25,342 nt of DNA, taken from contig CAYFLK010000061.1 of assembly GCA_964344035.1 (NCBI GenBank), forward strand, positions 1 to 25,342, given 5' to 3'. This DNA comes from UBA1014 sp964344035. GTDB lineage: Bacteria > SAR324 > NAC60-12. The position numbers and the translations under genes are program-made. Of the stretch, positions 1 to 7,787 are shown piece after piece. Below the pieces are notes generated by a model. The model ran no database searches. It saw nothing but the letters and a program-made list of their open reading frames with translations, and was not told the origin of the DNA. Every line of letters begins with the position of its first letter. Within the stretch, counting starts at the first letter, position 1.

Positions 1-1
1 A

Positions 2-53
2 ACATATCTTAGCTGTGTTGCTGGATAATCAACACTTAACTCGAACAGAGCCT
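2..53. repeat. Left copy of 52-bp terminal inverted repeat
   Basis: The 52 bases here are the exact reverse complement of 25291-25342, the last 52 bases of the window. Read outward from the interior, both copies start AGGCTCTGTTCGAG. The left copy abruptly ends the reading frame of the membrane fusion protein gene, so the repeat is foreign to that gene. The simplest reading is that both ends of the contig run into the same multicopy element, such as an insertion sequence tip. The GGCTCTG start resembles many IS ends, but I cannot assign a family and no transposase is present. Confidence 0.9.
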
Positions 54-320
54 AATGATTTTGAACAGCTCGACTCCCGCACCAATCACTTCGCCGACTT
101 CCATCGTTTTAGAAACCACGATCCCTTCAATTTTAGAACGGACATAGGTTTCGTCCAGAGAATCCTGCCGGCTAACAACTTCCTGTTCAGAAAGCTGCAG
201 GGAATACTTTGTATTTTCAGTGGCGAGTTTAGTGCGCTGAAGGTCCTGTTCCGCCCGAAGCACAGCAAGTTTTGCATTTTCAGCGGCCAGTTTTGCATTC
301 ACAACTGCCAGTTCCGCACC

Positions 321-572
321 CTTGACATCCTGTTCCGCACGGGTCAATGCGATCTTTGAGTTTTCTCTGGCAAGTTCAATCCCGCCTTTTTCTTGCTGAG
401 TCCGATTAAGCGCAATTTTTGCGTTCTCTATGGCCAGTTCAACCCCGCTTTTTTCCTGCAGTGCACGCGAGAGGGCGATTTTTGCGTTTTCTACAGCGAT
501 CCCGATTCCCTGCTTTTCCTGTTGAGCACGCATAAGCGCTATTTTTGCGTTTTCCACGGCAATCTCAATTCC
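321..572 (-). repeat. Four in-frame 63-bp repeats (descending coiled-coil arm)
   Basis: Residues 260-343 of the membrane fusion protein are four consecutive 21-residue units starting at Gly260, Gly281, Gly302 and Gly323, each of the form GIxIAxENAKIALxRxQQEK. A degenerate fifth unit starts at Gly344. Twenty-one residues equal three heptads, so each unit preserves coiled-coil phase. At DNA level this gives visible 63-bp tandem copies. Confidence 0.9.
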
Positions 573-761
573 CTGCATTTCCTGCTTAGTGCGCATCAGA
601 GTCAGCTTAGAGTTTTGAACGGCCAGCAAACCACGGTCTTTTTGGAGTTGAACGGCATCCAGCTGCGACTTTGTGGATGAACCCTGTTCAAACAATGTCT
701 GCTCATCCTTCAAGCGACGCAGGATATCTTTTAAATTCGTTTCCTGGTCCTTTAAATTATT

Positions 762-950
762 TCTGCTCATTTCAATCTGAGCTTCAGTCAGCTTAACTTG
801 ACGCTCGCGGTCCTTAAGGTTGTTGCGGCTGGTCTGCACCTGCAGTTCGGAGAGTTGCAGTTGCCGCTCCCGGTCTTTCACATTGTTGCGGCTGGTCTGT
901 ACCTGCAGTTTTGTGAGAAGAACCTGTCTTTCCCTATCTTTTAGATTGTT
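762..950 (-). repeat. Three in-frame 63-bp repeats (ascending coiled-coil arm)
   Basis: Residues 134-196 of the membrane fusion protein are three 21-residue units starting at Asn134, Asn155 and Asn176, of the form NNLKDRERQxxLxxxQxxxSR; a partial fourth starts at Asn197. The period matches the opposite arm. The consensus differs from that arm, so the two arms appear to have grown independently. Confidence 0.85.
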
Positions 951-1349
951 GATGGCTGTTTCCAACTGTTTTCGCGCTGTTTCCAATTGTATTTCTGAAA
1001 GCGTGATTTGCTGAAGACTGTTGGTAAGGTTATTCCGGTTTATTTTTACCTGCAATTCTGCAACTTCAAGCTGCTGTTTTTGCTTATCGTTTTTCAAAGT
1101 AAGAAGTAACTGATCCCTGGAAACCGGCTGGTTTTCCTTGACGGTAATTCCTGTGATTCTGCCACCTACACTGGATTGCACCCGCAAAGTGTCGGCTGGT
1201 TGAATCACCCCAATCAGTGAGACAGGAATCCGGGCACCCCAGAGTTTTGTGTCAGTGGACTGCGCCTGTATGGGTTCTGAAAGTGCGGATGCAGTGAAAC
1301 ACAGCCCTATCAGCATCAAACCACCGAATGACTTTCTGTCAACAATCAT

Positions 1350-1806
1350 GGTGAACTCCAAAAAAAAGGTTTTCTATGACCGGATTGATTGCCAAACGCT
1401 GAGAACCCGGGAACAATGATATGTAATATGCCCCCGCAAATCACCTCGCTTTCATTGAGAAGATATTACACAGGTTGCATGTGGAAGCTTAGGAAGTCAA
1501 AATTCCCGAACATACATATTGGACCGGGTCATTGATTAACTGCAAGTCGTGTTTTCAACCGAAAAACCGTCAGGAATAATGCTGACTAAACCGAAGCTGA
1601 TGCTGATTAACCGAGCAGTCCGACACTGAAGTCACGAAGAGAATAACAGTTGTTGGAAACGCGGGGTGAAGGTAAGTCTAATTGAAATGCGTAAAACTCA
1701 ATTTCACATTATTTCAAAAATCAGCATGATGCGGCTGTTGTTTAGATTTTGGAGTTCTAAATCCGTGGCGTGTATTTCTAGAGGGATATTTCTCTGTTTT
1801 ATCAGG
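1350..1806. other. Intergenic region, no convincing gene
   Basis: This stretch separates the membrane fusion protein gene and the DMT transporter gene, both on the minus strand. It holds the ribosome binding site of the former (GGAG, minus strand, 1356-1359). An open frame on the plus strand from 1666 runs into the transporter gene in antisense and has no coding character. I see no RNA gene, no clear sigma-70 promoter and no strong terminator. Confidence 0.6.
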
Positions 1807-2697
1807 TCACACTCCGGCTGGTTTGAGTCGCAACTCAAAAAGTTGAGGCAGCACTACTCCGCAGATGACAAGCATTGCACCAGCAATCTTAACCGGTGGC
1901 ATGGATTCCTCAAGCAGAAGCGCAGCCCAGAAAAACCCGATCGGAACCACGAGCACCGAGCTGAGACTTACGTATGAAACGGACAAATGCCGCAGAGCAA
2001 GATTGTATAATAAAAACGGCAGCCCCAGTGACGCTCCCAAATACAGTGTCGTCAGCAGACTCTCCGTTGAAGGAATCCCGTTTGCAAACTGCCATCTCCC
2101 TGAAACCGCCAGCACCGCCAGAATTATGATCGAAGAAACAGTCATTTGCGTAAGTGTAAACTGCAAAACAGCCATTCCATCCCTCATAAACTTACGCACC
2201 ATCAATTGACAAACGGAGGTGATGATGAAGACATGAAGTAAAATCAGGTTGCCATTCAGGCGCCCGTTCAAATCAAGACTCTCAGAGGAAAGGAATAATG
2301 CCACCCCGGAAAGGGCGACTAGAGAACCAAAAAACACTGAAACACTCAAATGCTCTTTCAAAATAAGGCGACCCAGCAGTGCTTGAGTGAAAGGCTGCAT
2401 CGCTACCACAAGCACCGCGTTAGCGGCGCTGATGTAGTTGAGCGCCCAAACAAACAGAATCGCGTTAAGCCCGGGTTCCAGCGCCCCAGCAAGATACGGC
2501 AGCCACCCATTATCCTTGAAACGAAACTGTTCCCTGCGCAATTTGACTATCGCGTAGATGATGGATGTAGCCAGAAGGAGCCGTATGGCTGCAATTTGAA
2601 TGGTATCGAGGTCATTCAAGGCCACTTTCATCGACACCGGATTGATGGACCAGAACATGACCGCGGAAAACAAATAGACCTGGGCGGAGGTTTTCAT
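1807..2697 (-). CDS. EamA/DMT-family transporter
   Basis: The 296-residue product has about ten hydrophobic helices arranged as two EamA repeats, the standard architecture of drug/metabolite transporters. The first half starts VYLFSAVMFWSINPVSMKVAL and the second contains ASLGLPFLLYNLALRHLSVSYVSL, with the typical closing segment GAMLVICGVVLPQ. Members move small metabolites such as amino acids or their derivatives across the inner membrane; the substrate cannot be read from sequence. The gene is divergent from the LysR gene at 2857, so it may be regulated by it and belong to the carnitine module; that is inference. The ATG at 2697 has no Shine-Dalgarno sequence and lies very close to a good promoter, so it may be translated from a very short leader. 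Confidence 0.85.
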   Translation of the reverse strand: MKTSAQVYLFSAVMFWSINPVSMKVALNDLDTIQIAAIRLLLATSIIYAIVKLRREQFRFKDNGWLPYLAGALEPGLNAILFVWALNYISAANAVLVVAMQPFTQALLGRLILKEHLSVSVFFGSLVALSGVALFLSSESLDLNGRLNGNLILLHVFIITSVCQLMVRKFMRDGMAVLQFTLTQMTVSSIIILAVLAVSGRWQFANGIPSTESLLTTLYLGASLGLPFLLYNLALRHLSVSYVSLSSVLVVPIGFFWAALLLEESMPPVKIAGAMLVICGVVLPQLFELRLKPAGV

Positions 2698-2709
2698 TGA
2701 TGTTTTCAG

Positions 2710-2738
2710 CTTATAATATGATTAGATAATCTTATCAA
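2710..2738 (-). promoter_or_regulatory. Sigma-70-like promoter of the DMT transporter gene
   Basis: Minus strand: -35 TTGATA at 2738-2733, 17-bp spacer, -10 TATAAG at 2715-2710. The expected start of transcription is only about 6 nt before the ATG at 2697, which fits the missing ribosome binding site. Confidence 0.45.
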
Positions 2739-2743
2739 TTATC
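2725..2743. promoter_or_regulatory. Inverted repeat in the DMT/LysR divergent region, candidate LysR operator
   Basis: GATAAT, 7-nt spacer, ATTATC: perfect 6-bp arms covering the -35 element of the transporter promoter. LysR proteins commonly bind interrupted AT-rich dyads in such divergent regions. No binding consensus is known for this regulator, so this is positional inference. Confidence 0.35.
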
Positions 2744-2856
2744 GATTCAGAACGGTGTCCGGTAATTTCTTGCTTGTCATTTATAATTGACTAAAATAAA
2801 TAAGTTTTTTACATTCATCAAATGATTTGTTTTCATCATTCTGATAAAATAATTTT

Positions 2857-3789
2857 ATGATTGATAGACACAATCCGCCGCCGCTGAACGCCCTCCGTGT
2901 TTTTGAGGCGGTTGCGCGTCATCTGAGTTTCACCAATGCAGCGCGCGAACTGCACATCACACAGGCGGCGGTAAGCCACCAGATAAAGTCACTTGAGGAG
3001 CAATTAGGAACGGAACTCTTCCTCCGGGTCAAGCGCAGGGTTTTGCTGTCGGAGTCAGGCCAGATTCTGCTGCCGGCGGTCGTCTCCGCTTTTACCGGAA
3101 TATCTAACGCACTGGAAGCTGTGCAGGAACAGGACGCGGAACAAACGCTCTCGGTCAGCGTCACCCCCCAATTTGCCTCAAACTGGCTGGCTCACCGGAT
3201 CGGCACATTTTATAAACGTTACCCTGAGATCAATCTGCATTTGCAGATTTCCATTCAGGAACCTGATTTCCTGCATGGTAAAACGGACCTTGGGGTATAC
3301 TGGGGAAATGGTAAATGGAACAGCCTGGAAAGCGAGCTGCTGATCATGCTGGAATACACCCCGGTCTGCAACCCGGAATTGCTCACCCGGCAAACCCCGC
3401 TTTCGACGCCTGCGGACCTTGCCAATTTTTCTTTGCTGCATGAATACGGGTACGGGATGTGGAAGGACTGGCTTTTAAAGGCTGGAGTCCCAGCAGTGAA
3501 GTACAAACGCGGATCCATATTCGAAGACACCAACTTGCTGATTCATGCAGCCATCGACGGCAAAGGAGTTGCGCTTTGCGGTCTGGAAATGGTACAGGAA
3601 CACCTGGAAGCCGGAAGACTGGTGCGTCTTTTCGATTGTTCTTTGAAAAGCGAATCAGGTTATTTTGTAGTTTTCCCTGAAGAAGCGCTGCAGAAACCGG
3701 TGGTCGTGCTTTTCAAGGAATGGCTGATGGAAGAGACCCGCCGAACCTGCTTCCTCAACAAAACCACTGCAGCATCAGTAGCAGTTTAA
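2857..3789 (+). CDS. LysR-family transcriptional regulator, GcvA-like
   Basis: The 310-residue length is typical for LysR regulators. An N-terminal winged helix-turn-helix (about 9-67) begins with the GcvA-type signature PPLNALRVFEAVARHLSFT and continues TQAAVSHQIKSLEEQLG. The effector-binding domain starts near residue 97 (LSVSVTPQFASNWL). The gene is 11 bp upstream of the BKACE gene on the same strand and divergent from the DMT gene. It probably controls the carnitine genes and, unusually, would be transcribed together with them. No clear Shine-Dalgarno sequence precedes the ATG; the upstream 100 bp are very AT-rich. The effector (carnitine, dehydrocarnitine or betaine) is inference. Confidence 0.88.
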   Translation: MIDRHNPPPLNALRVFEAVARHLSFTNAARELHITQAAVSHQIKSLEEQLGTELFLRVKRRVLLSESGQILLPAVVSAFTGISNALEAVQEQDAEQTLSVSVTPQFASNWLAHRIGTFYKRYPEINLHLQISIQEPDFLHGKTDLGVYWGNGKWNSLESELLIMLEYTPVCNPELLTRQTPLSTPADLANFSLLHEYGYGMWKDWLLKAGVPAVKYKRGSIFEDTNLLIHAAIDGKGVALCGLEMVQEHLEAGRLVRLFDCSLKSESGYFVVFPEEALQKPVVVLFKEWLMEETRRTCFLNKTTAASVAV

Positions 3790-3800
3790 CAGGAGGCGCT

Positions 3801-4694
3801 ATGATCCATGACGTTTTCATCACCTGCGCGCTAACCGGCGCCGGCGCGACCACACACAAAAGCCCGCTCATCCCCATCACCCCCAAACAGATTGCCGACA
3901 GTGGAATCGAGGCGGCAAAAGCCGGTGCGGCGATTGTCCACATCCATGTGAGAAACCCTGAAACCGGAGCGGCTTCCAGGGACCCGGCACTCTACAGGGA
4001 AGTGGTGGAACGCATAAAAGACTCAGGAGAGGATGTGGTGTTGAACCTCACTTCGGGTATGGGTGGCGACCTGGTAATCGGCTCAGCGGAAAAGCCGCTG
4101 CCGCTCAACATGGAACAAACCGATATGGCCGGAGCGGAAGAGCGCCTGCTTCACGTGGAGGAACTGCAACCTGAAATCTGCACCCTCGATTGCGGGACAA
4201 TGAATTTCGCCGAAGGGGATTACGTGATGACCAACACCCCATCCATGCTGCGCGCCATGGCAAAACGCATCCAGCAATTTGGGGTGCGCCCGGAGATTGA
4301 GGTTTTTGATACCGGACATCTTGTGCTGGCAAAACAGCTGATCAAGGAGGGACTGATTGACGAACCAGCAATGTTTCAGCTCTGCATGGGTATTCCTTAC
4401 GGAGCGCCCGATGATCCCGGCACGCTGCTGGCCTTCGCCAACAACCTGCCTGACGGCGCGGTGTTTTCAACATTCTCGATCGGCAGAATGGGACTGCCTT
4501 ACGTGGCGATGGCCGTATTGGCTGGAGGCAATGTCAGGGTCGGCCTTGAGGACAACATTTACCTCAGCAGAGGAGTGCCGGCAACAAACGCACAACTGGT
4601 TGAACGTGCCGTAACAATTCTGGAAGCCATGAACTGCAGGGTGCTTGGGCCAAAGGATGTACGGAAACAGCTGAAACTGAGCGGATGGAACTAA
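3801..4694 (+). CDS. BKACE (DUF849) enzyme, probable 3-dehydrocarnitine:acetyl-CoA trimethylamine transferase
   Basis: BKACE enzymes are zinc-dependent beta-keto acid cleavage enzymes that condense a beta-keto acid with acetyl-CoA and release acetoacetate and a new acyl-CoA. With 3-dehydrocarnitine the products are betainyl-CoA and acetoacetate. The start at 3801 is fixed by AGGAGG 4 nt upstream; the frame is open further upstream but overlaps the LysR gene. The 297-residue product carries the metal-binding HIH pair at His47/His49 (IVHIHVRNP), the LNLTSGMGG loop (82-89), the conserved glycine-rich GAPDDPGTLL region and Glu250 (GLEDN), a probable third metal ligand. The substrate call comes mainly from the next gene, which supplies carnitine dehydrogenase and betainyl-CoA thioesterase. 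Alone the protein could also be a 3-keto-5-aminohexanoate cleavage enzyme. Confidence 0.85.
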   Translation: MIHDVFITCALTGAGATTHKSPLIPITPKQIADSGIEAAKAGAAIVHIHVRNPETGAASRDPALYREVVERIKDSGEDVVLNLTSGMGGDLVIGSAEKPLPLNMEQTDMAGAEERLLHVEELQPEICTLDCGTMNFAEGDYVMTNTPSMLRAMAKRIQQFGVRPEIEVFDTGHLVLAKQLIKEGLIDEPAMFQLCMGIPYGAPDDPGTLLAFANNLPDGAVFSTFSIGRMGLPYVAMAVLAGGNVRVGLEDNIYLSRGVPATNAQLVERAVTILEAMNCRVLGPKDVRKQLKLSGWN

Positions 4695-4696
4695 CT

Positions 4697-6190
4697 ATGC
4701 GACAGTCGCTTAAAATTCATCAGGCCGCTGTCATCGGCGGGGGAGTAATCGGAGGAGGGTGGGCTGCTCGGCTTGCCCTGCACAGTGTGAACGTCAATAT
4801 ATATGATCCTCATCCTGAAACCGAACACCGTTGCAGAGAAATGCTCGCCAATGCGGAACACGCCTGGTCCAGACTAACGATGGCGCCGTTAGCTCCTCAA
4901 GGTACTGTTTGTTTCACAGGTTCCATCCGGGAAACAGTATCAGCCGTGCAGTTCATCCAGGAATGTGTTCCGGAAGACTTGGCGCTGAAAAAACGCCTTC
5001 TCGGAAAGATTGACGAATCTGCTCCGACCGATGCGATAATCGCTTCATCCACCTCGGGGCTGCGGCCTACAGAACTTCAGTCAGAAATGTCCCGCCCCGA
5101 ACGATTCCTCGTAGCACATCCCTTCAACCCGGTGTATCTGCTGCCGCTGGTCGAATTATGCGCGGGCATGGGCACCGACCCCGTAACACTCGACCTTGCA
5201 TCAGGAATATTGACCGAATTGGGGATGCGTCCGCTCACTGTACGCGGGGAAATTGACGGATTTCTCGCGGACCGGCTACTTGAAGCCCTGTGGAGAGAGT
5301 CGCTCTGGCTGATCCATGACGACGCAGCCACTGCCGAAGAAATTGACGACGCAATCCGTTATGGCGCGGGACTGCGCTGGGCCCTGATGGGCCCCTTTCT
5401 TACATACCGCATGGCCGGCGGGGAAGAAGGCATACGTCATTTCATGAAACAGTTTGCCCCGGCGTTGAAATGGCCCTGGACCAAACTGATGGACATCCCT
5501 GAAATAACCGATGAATTTCTGGACAAGATCAGTGGTCAATCCGATCAACAAGCCGAAGGCAGGTCCATCGGGGAGCTGGAGAGAATCCGCGATGACGGGC
5601 TGATTGCCATCATGCAAGGATTAAAAACCATGGATTGGGGCGCCGGATCAGTTTTAAAAAACCATGAGAAGCGAATCTACGAACGTTTTCATGCGGATCA
5701 AACTGAAACTGCGCCCGACCTCTCAAAACCACTGCGGCTTCATCAGGGGCAGGTCCCTGCTGAATGGCTGGATTATAACGGGCACATGACCGAAAGCCGC
5801 TATCTCCAGGTTTTCGGAAACGCAACTGATGCTTTCCTCGGCCTCATCGGTTTGAATTCCGGCTACCTTGCATCACAAAGGTCTTTTTACACGGTCGAAA
5901 CACACATCCGCCATCTCAACGAAGCCGGCGTGGAAACAATTTACCATGTCGCCACCCAACTGTTGGGGCAAGATGAAAAAAGGCTCCACCTCTGGCATGA
6001 AATGTATCGCAGCATAGATCGGCAATTGCTTGCCACCGGGGAACACATGCTGCTGCATGTGAATACCAGTGCCGGGAAATCCTGTACGATGGGGTCTGAA
6101 ATGCTAGGGAAAGTCAGTAGGATTGCCCTCAATCACGCAAAGCTGCCTGTACCTGAGGCAGCCGGACGATCCATTCGTGTTCTTGCATAA
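4697..6190 (+). CDS. Bifunctional L-carnitine dehydrogenase / betainyl-CoA thioesterase
   Basis: The protein has two fused domains. Residues 1 to about 320 form a 3-hydroxyacyl-CoA-dehydrogenase-type oxidoreductase with the NAD-binding motif GGGVIGGGWAAR near the N terminus and the AHPFNP active-site segment. Residues from about 345 form a hotdog thioesterase (VPAEWLDYNGHMTESRYL). This arrangement matches known fused carnitine 3-dehydrogenase/betainyl-CoA thioesterase proteins. The first domain oxidises L-carnitine to 3-dehydrocarnitine; after the BKACE step the second hydrolyses betainyl-CoA to glycine betaine and CoA. Two starts are possible, ATG 4685 (overlaps the BKACE gene by 10 bp) and ATG 4697 (2 bp after its stop). 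I prefer 4697 because GGA lies at a proper distance and the Rossmann strand follows closely. Either way the two genes are translationally coupled. Confidence 0.88.
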   Translation: MRQSLKIHQAAVIGGGVIGGGWAARLALHSVNVNIYDPHPETEHRCREMLANAEHAWSRLTMAPLAPQGTVCFTGSIRETVSAVQFIQECVPEDLALKKRLLGKIDESAPTDAIIASSTSGLRPTELQSEMSRPERFLVAHPFNPVYLLPLVELCAGMGTDPVTLDLASGILTELGMRPLTVRGEIDGFLADRLLEALWRESLWLIHDDAATAEEIDDAIRYGAGLRWALMGPFLTYRMAGGEEGIRHFMKQFAPALKWPWTKLMDIPEITDEFLDKISGQSDQQAEGRSIGELERIRDDGLIAIMQGLKTMDWGAGSVLKNHEKRIYERFHADQTETAPDLSKPLRLHQGQVPAEWLDYNGHMTESRYLQVFGNATDAFLGLIGLNSGYLASQRSFYTVETHIRHLNEAGVETIYHVATQLLGQDEKRLHLWHEMYRSIDRQLLATGEHMLLHVNTSAGKSCTMGSEMLGKVSRIALNHAKLPVPEAAGRSIRVLA

Positions 6191-6223
6191 ATTCAACCTT
6201 GATGATGCGCCTGCGCATTAAAA

Positions 6224-6243
6224 AAAAGCATTGACATGCTTTT
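6224..6243. promoter_or_regulatory. Perfect palindrome over the -35 element, candidate ArsR operator
   Basis: AAAAGCAT, TGAC, ATGCTTTT: perfect 8-bp arms around a 4-bp centre. It contains the first base through the last of the -35 hexamer TTGACA (6231-6236), so a protein bound here would block RNA polymerase. ArsR/SmtB repressors bind such short dyads in their own promoters. Confidence 0.55.
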
Positions 6244-6259
6244 ATATTACCATTATTCT
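6231..6259 (+). promoter_or_regulatory. Sigma-70 promoter of the arsR-like operon
   Basis: -35 TTGACA (6231-6236), 17-bp spacer, -10 TATTCT (6254-6259). This is close to consensus and lies 32 bp before the start codon of the regulator gene. Confidence 0.65.
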
Positions 6260-6291
6260 AGAATTTATGAATTTTTATAGAAGAAAGAGGG

Positions 6292-6696
6292 ATGAAAGAT
6301 ATTACACCTTTAGAGTCCAATAAATCGTCAGGCCAGGGAATGGGGCTCGAGGAAGCAGCCGGGGTTCTGGCGCAGTTGGGCAACCCCGTGCGTTTGCAAG
6401 TTGTACGCACATTGGTTCAGGCGGGTCATGGAGGAATCCCGGTGGGAAGAATCCAGGAAGCTCTGGGGATACCCGCATCCACCCTTTCCCATCATCTCAA
6501 TCATCTCAAGAACTCGGGGCTGATAAGGCAACAGCGTGAAAGAACGACACTCTGGTGCATAATGAACTATGACCTGCTGAACGAAGTGATGGCTTATTTG
6601 ATGAAAGAATGCTGCGCCGGTTTTGCCTTACAGGCAGAATCAATGAAAGATTCAGCAAACGGGAATCACACACTTGAATTGACACAGGAGGCCTGA
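6292..6696 (+). CDS. ArsR/SmtB-family metalloregulator
   Basis: The 134-residue protein has an ArsR winged helix-turn-helix (about 19-95): AGVLAQLGNPVRLQVVRTL, then PASTLSHHLNHLKNSGL as the recognition region. Cys89 follows the wing (TTLWC) and a vicinal pair, Cys107-Cys108, lies in the C-terminal helix (MKECCAGF). Cysteine pairs at this place are typical of arsenite-type ArsR sensors such as the Acidithiobacillus protein. Binding of As(III), organic arsenical or another soft metal would relieve repression. The stop codon overlaps the permease ATG by one base (TGATG). A palindrome in the promoter fits autoregulation. Metal specificity is inferred from cysteine placement only. Confidence 0.85.
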   Translation: MKDITPLESNKSSGQGMGLEEAAGVLAQLGNPVRLQVVRTLVQAGHGGIPVGRIQEALGIPASTLSHHLNHLKNSGLIRQQRERTTLWCIMNYDLLNEVMAYLMKECCAGFALQAESMKDSANGNHTLELTQEA

Positions 6697-7742
6697 TGAC
6701 GGTTTTTGGAATTTCGCTTAAAAACACACAACTGCAGTGGTTTCCGCTGGGCCTGTTCCGGGACAGGGTTGTACAGGCACTGGTTTTGAGTTGGCTGGGA
6801 TTGTCCTTGTGGGATACTAAACAGGCTGCCGAGAGTTTGCTGTTCACCCTGGACAGCCTTTTCAAAATAGGGCCGTACCTATTGTTATCCATCGTGCTGG
6901 CGGCTTTTGCCAAGGCCAGCAGCGCGGACGGGCTGATCGCCGGGGCATTCAGGGGCAAGGAGACGAAAATGGTTTTTCTGGCCGCGCTCATAGGCGGACT
7001 TTCCCCTTTCTGCTCCTGCGGCGTGATCCCCTTGATCGCTGCGCTTCTGGCGATGGGAGTGCCGCTTCCACCGGTGATGGCATTCTGGCTTGCCTCCCCA
7101 TTGATGGACCCCTCAATGTTTTTTCTCACCGCCGGAACGCTAGGGATGCCTTTCGCGCTGTTCAAGACTTTTGCCGCGGTCTCGGTGGGCCTGCTCGGCG
7201 GTTACGGCACTTTGGCGTTGATGCGTGGCGGCGCCTTCTCCTCTCCCCTGCGTGAAGGGGTTGGTGATGGGGGATGCGGGGGAGCAACTGTGCGCAACCC
7301 TAAAGAGATCGTCTGGCGTTTCTGGGGCTCAAACGACAGGCGAATCCTGTTCGGCAAAAACGCGCTGGACAACCTGTTTTTTCTGGGGAAATGGATGACT
7401 TTGGCCTTCTTTCTTGAAAGCCTGATGCTGACCTACATCCCCGCGGAGCAGGTCAGCCGACTGATCGGGGGAGAGGACTGGCTGACACTGCTCAGCGCGA
7501 CCCTAGTGGGAGTTCCCGCATACCTTAACGGATACGCAGCGCTTCCTCTGGTTGGCGGTTTGATCGAACAAGGCATGGCCCCAGGTGCGGGCATGGCCTT
7601 CCTGCTTGCCGGAGGCGTCAGTTCAATACCTGCCGCGGTGGCGGTCTGGGCCTTGGCCCGGTCGCCGGTCTTCCTGGCATATCTTACATTCGCCTTTGTC
7701 GGGGCCTTTTCCCTGGGATCGTTATACGGTTTCCTCATTTGA
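6696..7742 (+). CDS. ArsP/YraQ-like permease, probable (organo)arsenical or metal efflux
   Basis: The 348-residue protein has about eight to ten membrane segments in two halves. The first half carries the hallmark SPFCSCGVIPL motif with GVPLPPVMAFWLASPLMDP; the second repeats the fold (VGVPAYLNGYAALPLVGGLI). Proteins with this cysteine motif include ArsP, an exporter of trivalent organoarsenicals, and the SO_0444 Cu/Zn group. AGGAGG at 6686-6691 and the one-base overlap with the arsR-like gene show coupling to that regulator. The cytoplasmic loop between the halves contains a short Gly/Ser-rich stretch (SSPLREGVGDGGCGG) unlike the rest of the protein. Substrate is inferred from the family and neighbour. 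Confidence 0.75.
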   Translation: MTVFGISLKNTQLQWFPLGLFRDRVVQALVLSWLGLSLWDTKQAAESLLFTLDSLFKIGPYLLLSIVLAAFAKASSADGLIAGAFRGKETKMVFLAALIGGLSPFCSCGVIPLIAALLAMGVPLPPVMAFWLASPLMDPSMFFLTAGTLGMPFALFKTFAAVSVGLLGGYGTLALMRGGAFSSPLREGVGDGGCGGATVRNPKEIVWRFWGSNDRRILFGKNALDNLFFLGKWMTLAFFLESLMLTYIPAEQVSRLIGGEDWLTLLSATLVGVPAYLNGYAALPLVGGLIEQGMAPGAGMAFLLAGGVSSIPAAVAVWALARSPVFLAYLTFAFVGAFSLGSLYGFLI

Positions 7743-7787
7743 ACAACAGCGGGTTAAGAAACGTGATCATTTCCCCTGGTCACTGAT

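Larger units (their letters stand above)
36..1349 (-). pseudogene. HlyD/AcrA-type membrane fusion protein, C-terminally truncated
   Basis: This encodes a periplasmic adaptor that would link an inner-membrane ABC or RND pump to an outer-membrane channel. The ATG at 1349 is preferred because GGAG lies 6 nt upstream; an upstream in-frame TTG at 1361 has no such site. The 437-residue product has a signal-peptide-like N terminus (about 1-34), a first lipoyl/biotinyl half (about 52-90, with VGGRITGITV), a long antiparallel coiled coil with its tip near 218-235 (LFEQGSSTKSQLDAV), and the second lipoyl half (about 400-432, KIEGIVVSKTMEVGEVIGAG). The beta-barrel and membrane-proximal domains that should follow are missing. 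Native sequence stops at Ile432; residues 433-437 (RLCSS) and the stop codon come from the terminal repeat. The gene is therefore interrupted or cut by the contig end. No pump gene is in view. Family assignment is firm; substrate is unknown. Confidence 0.85.

Noticed and set aside
321..950. Regular 63-bp periodicity considered as a CRISPR-like or minisatellite array
   Set aside because: The repeats are contiguous, in frame, vary at synonymous and conservative positions, and encode heptads; there are no spacers.
7760..7781. Imperfect dyad between the permease and rutR-like genes as a bidirectional terminator
   Set aside because: One mismatch in a 7-bp stem and no T-tract on either side.
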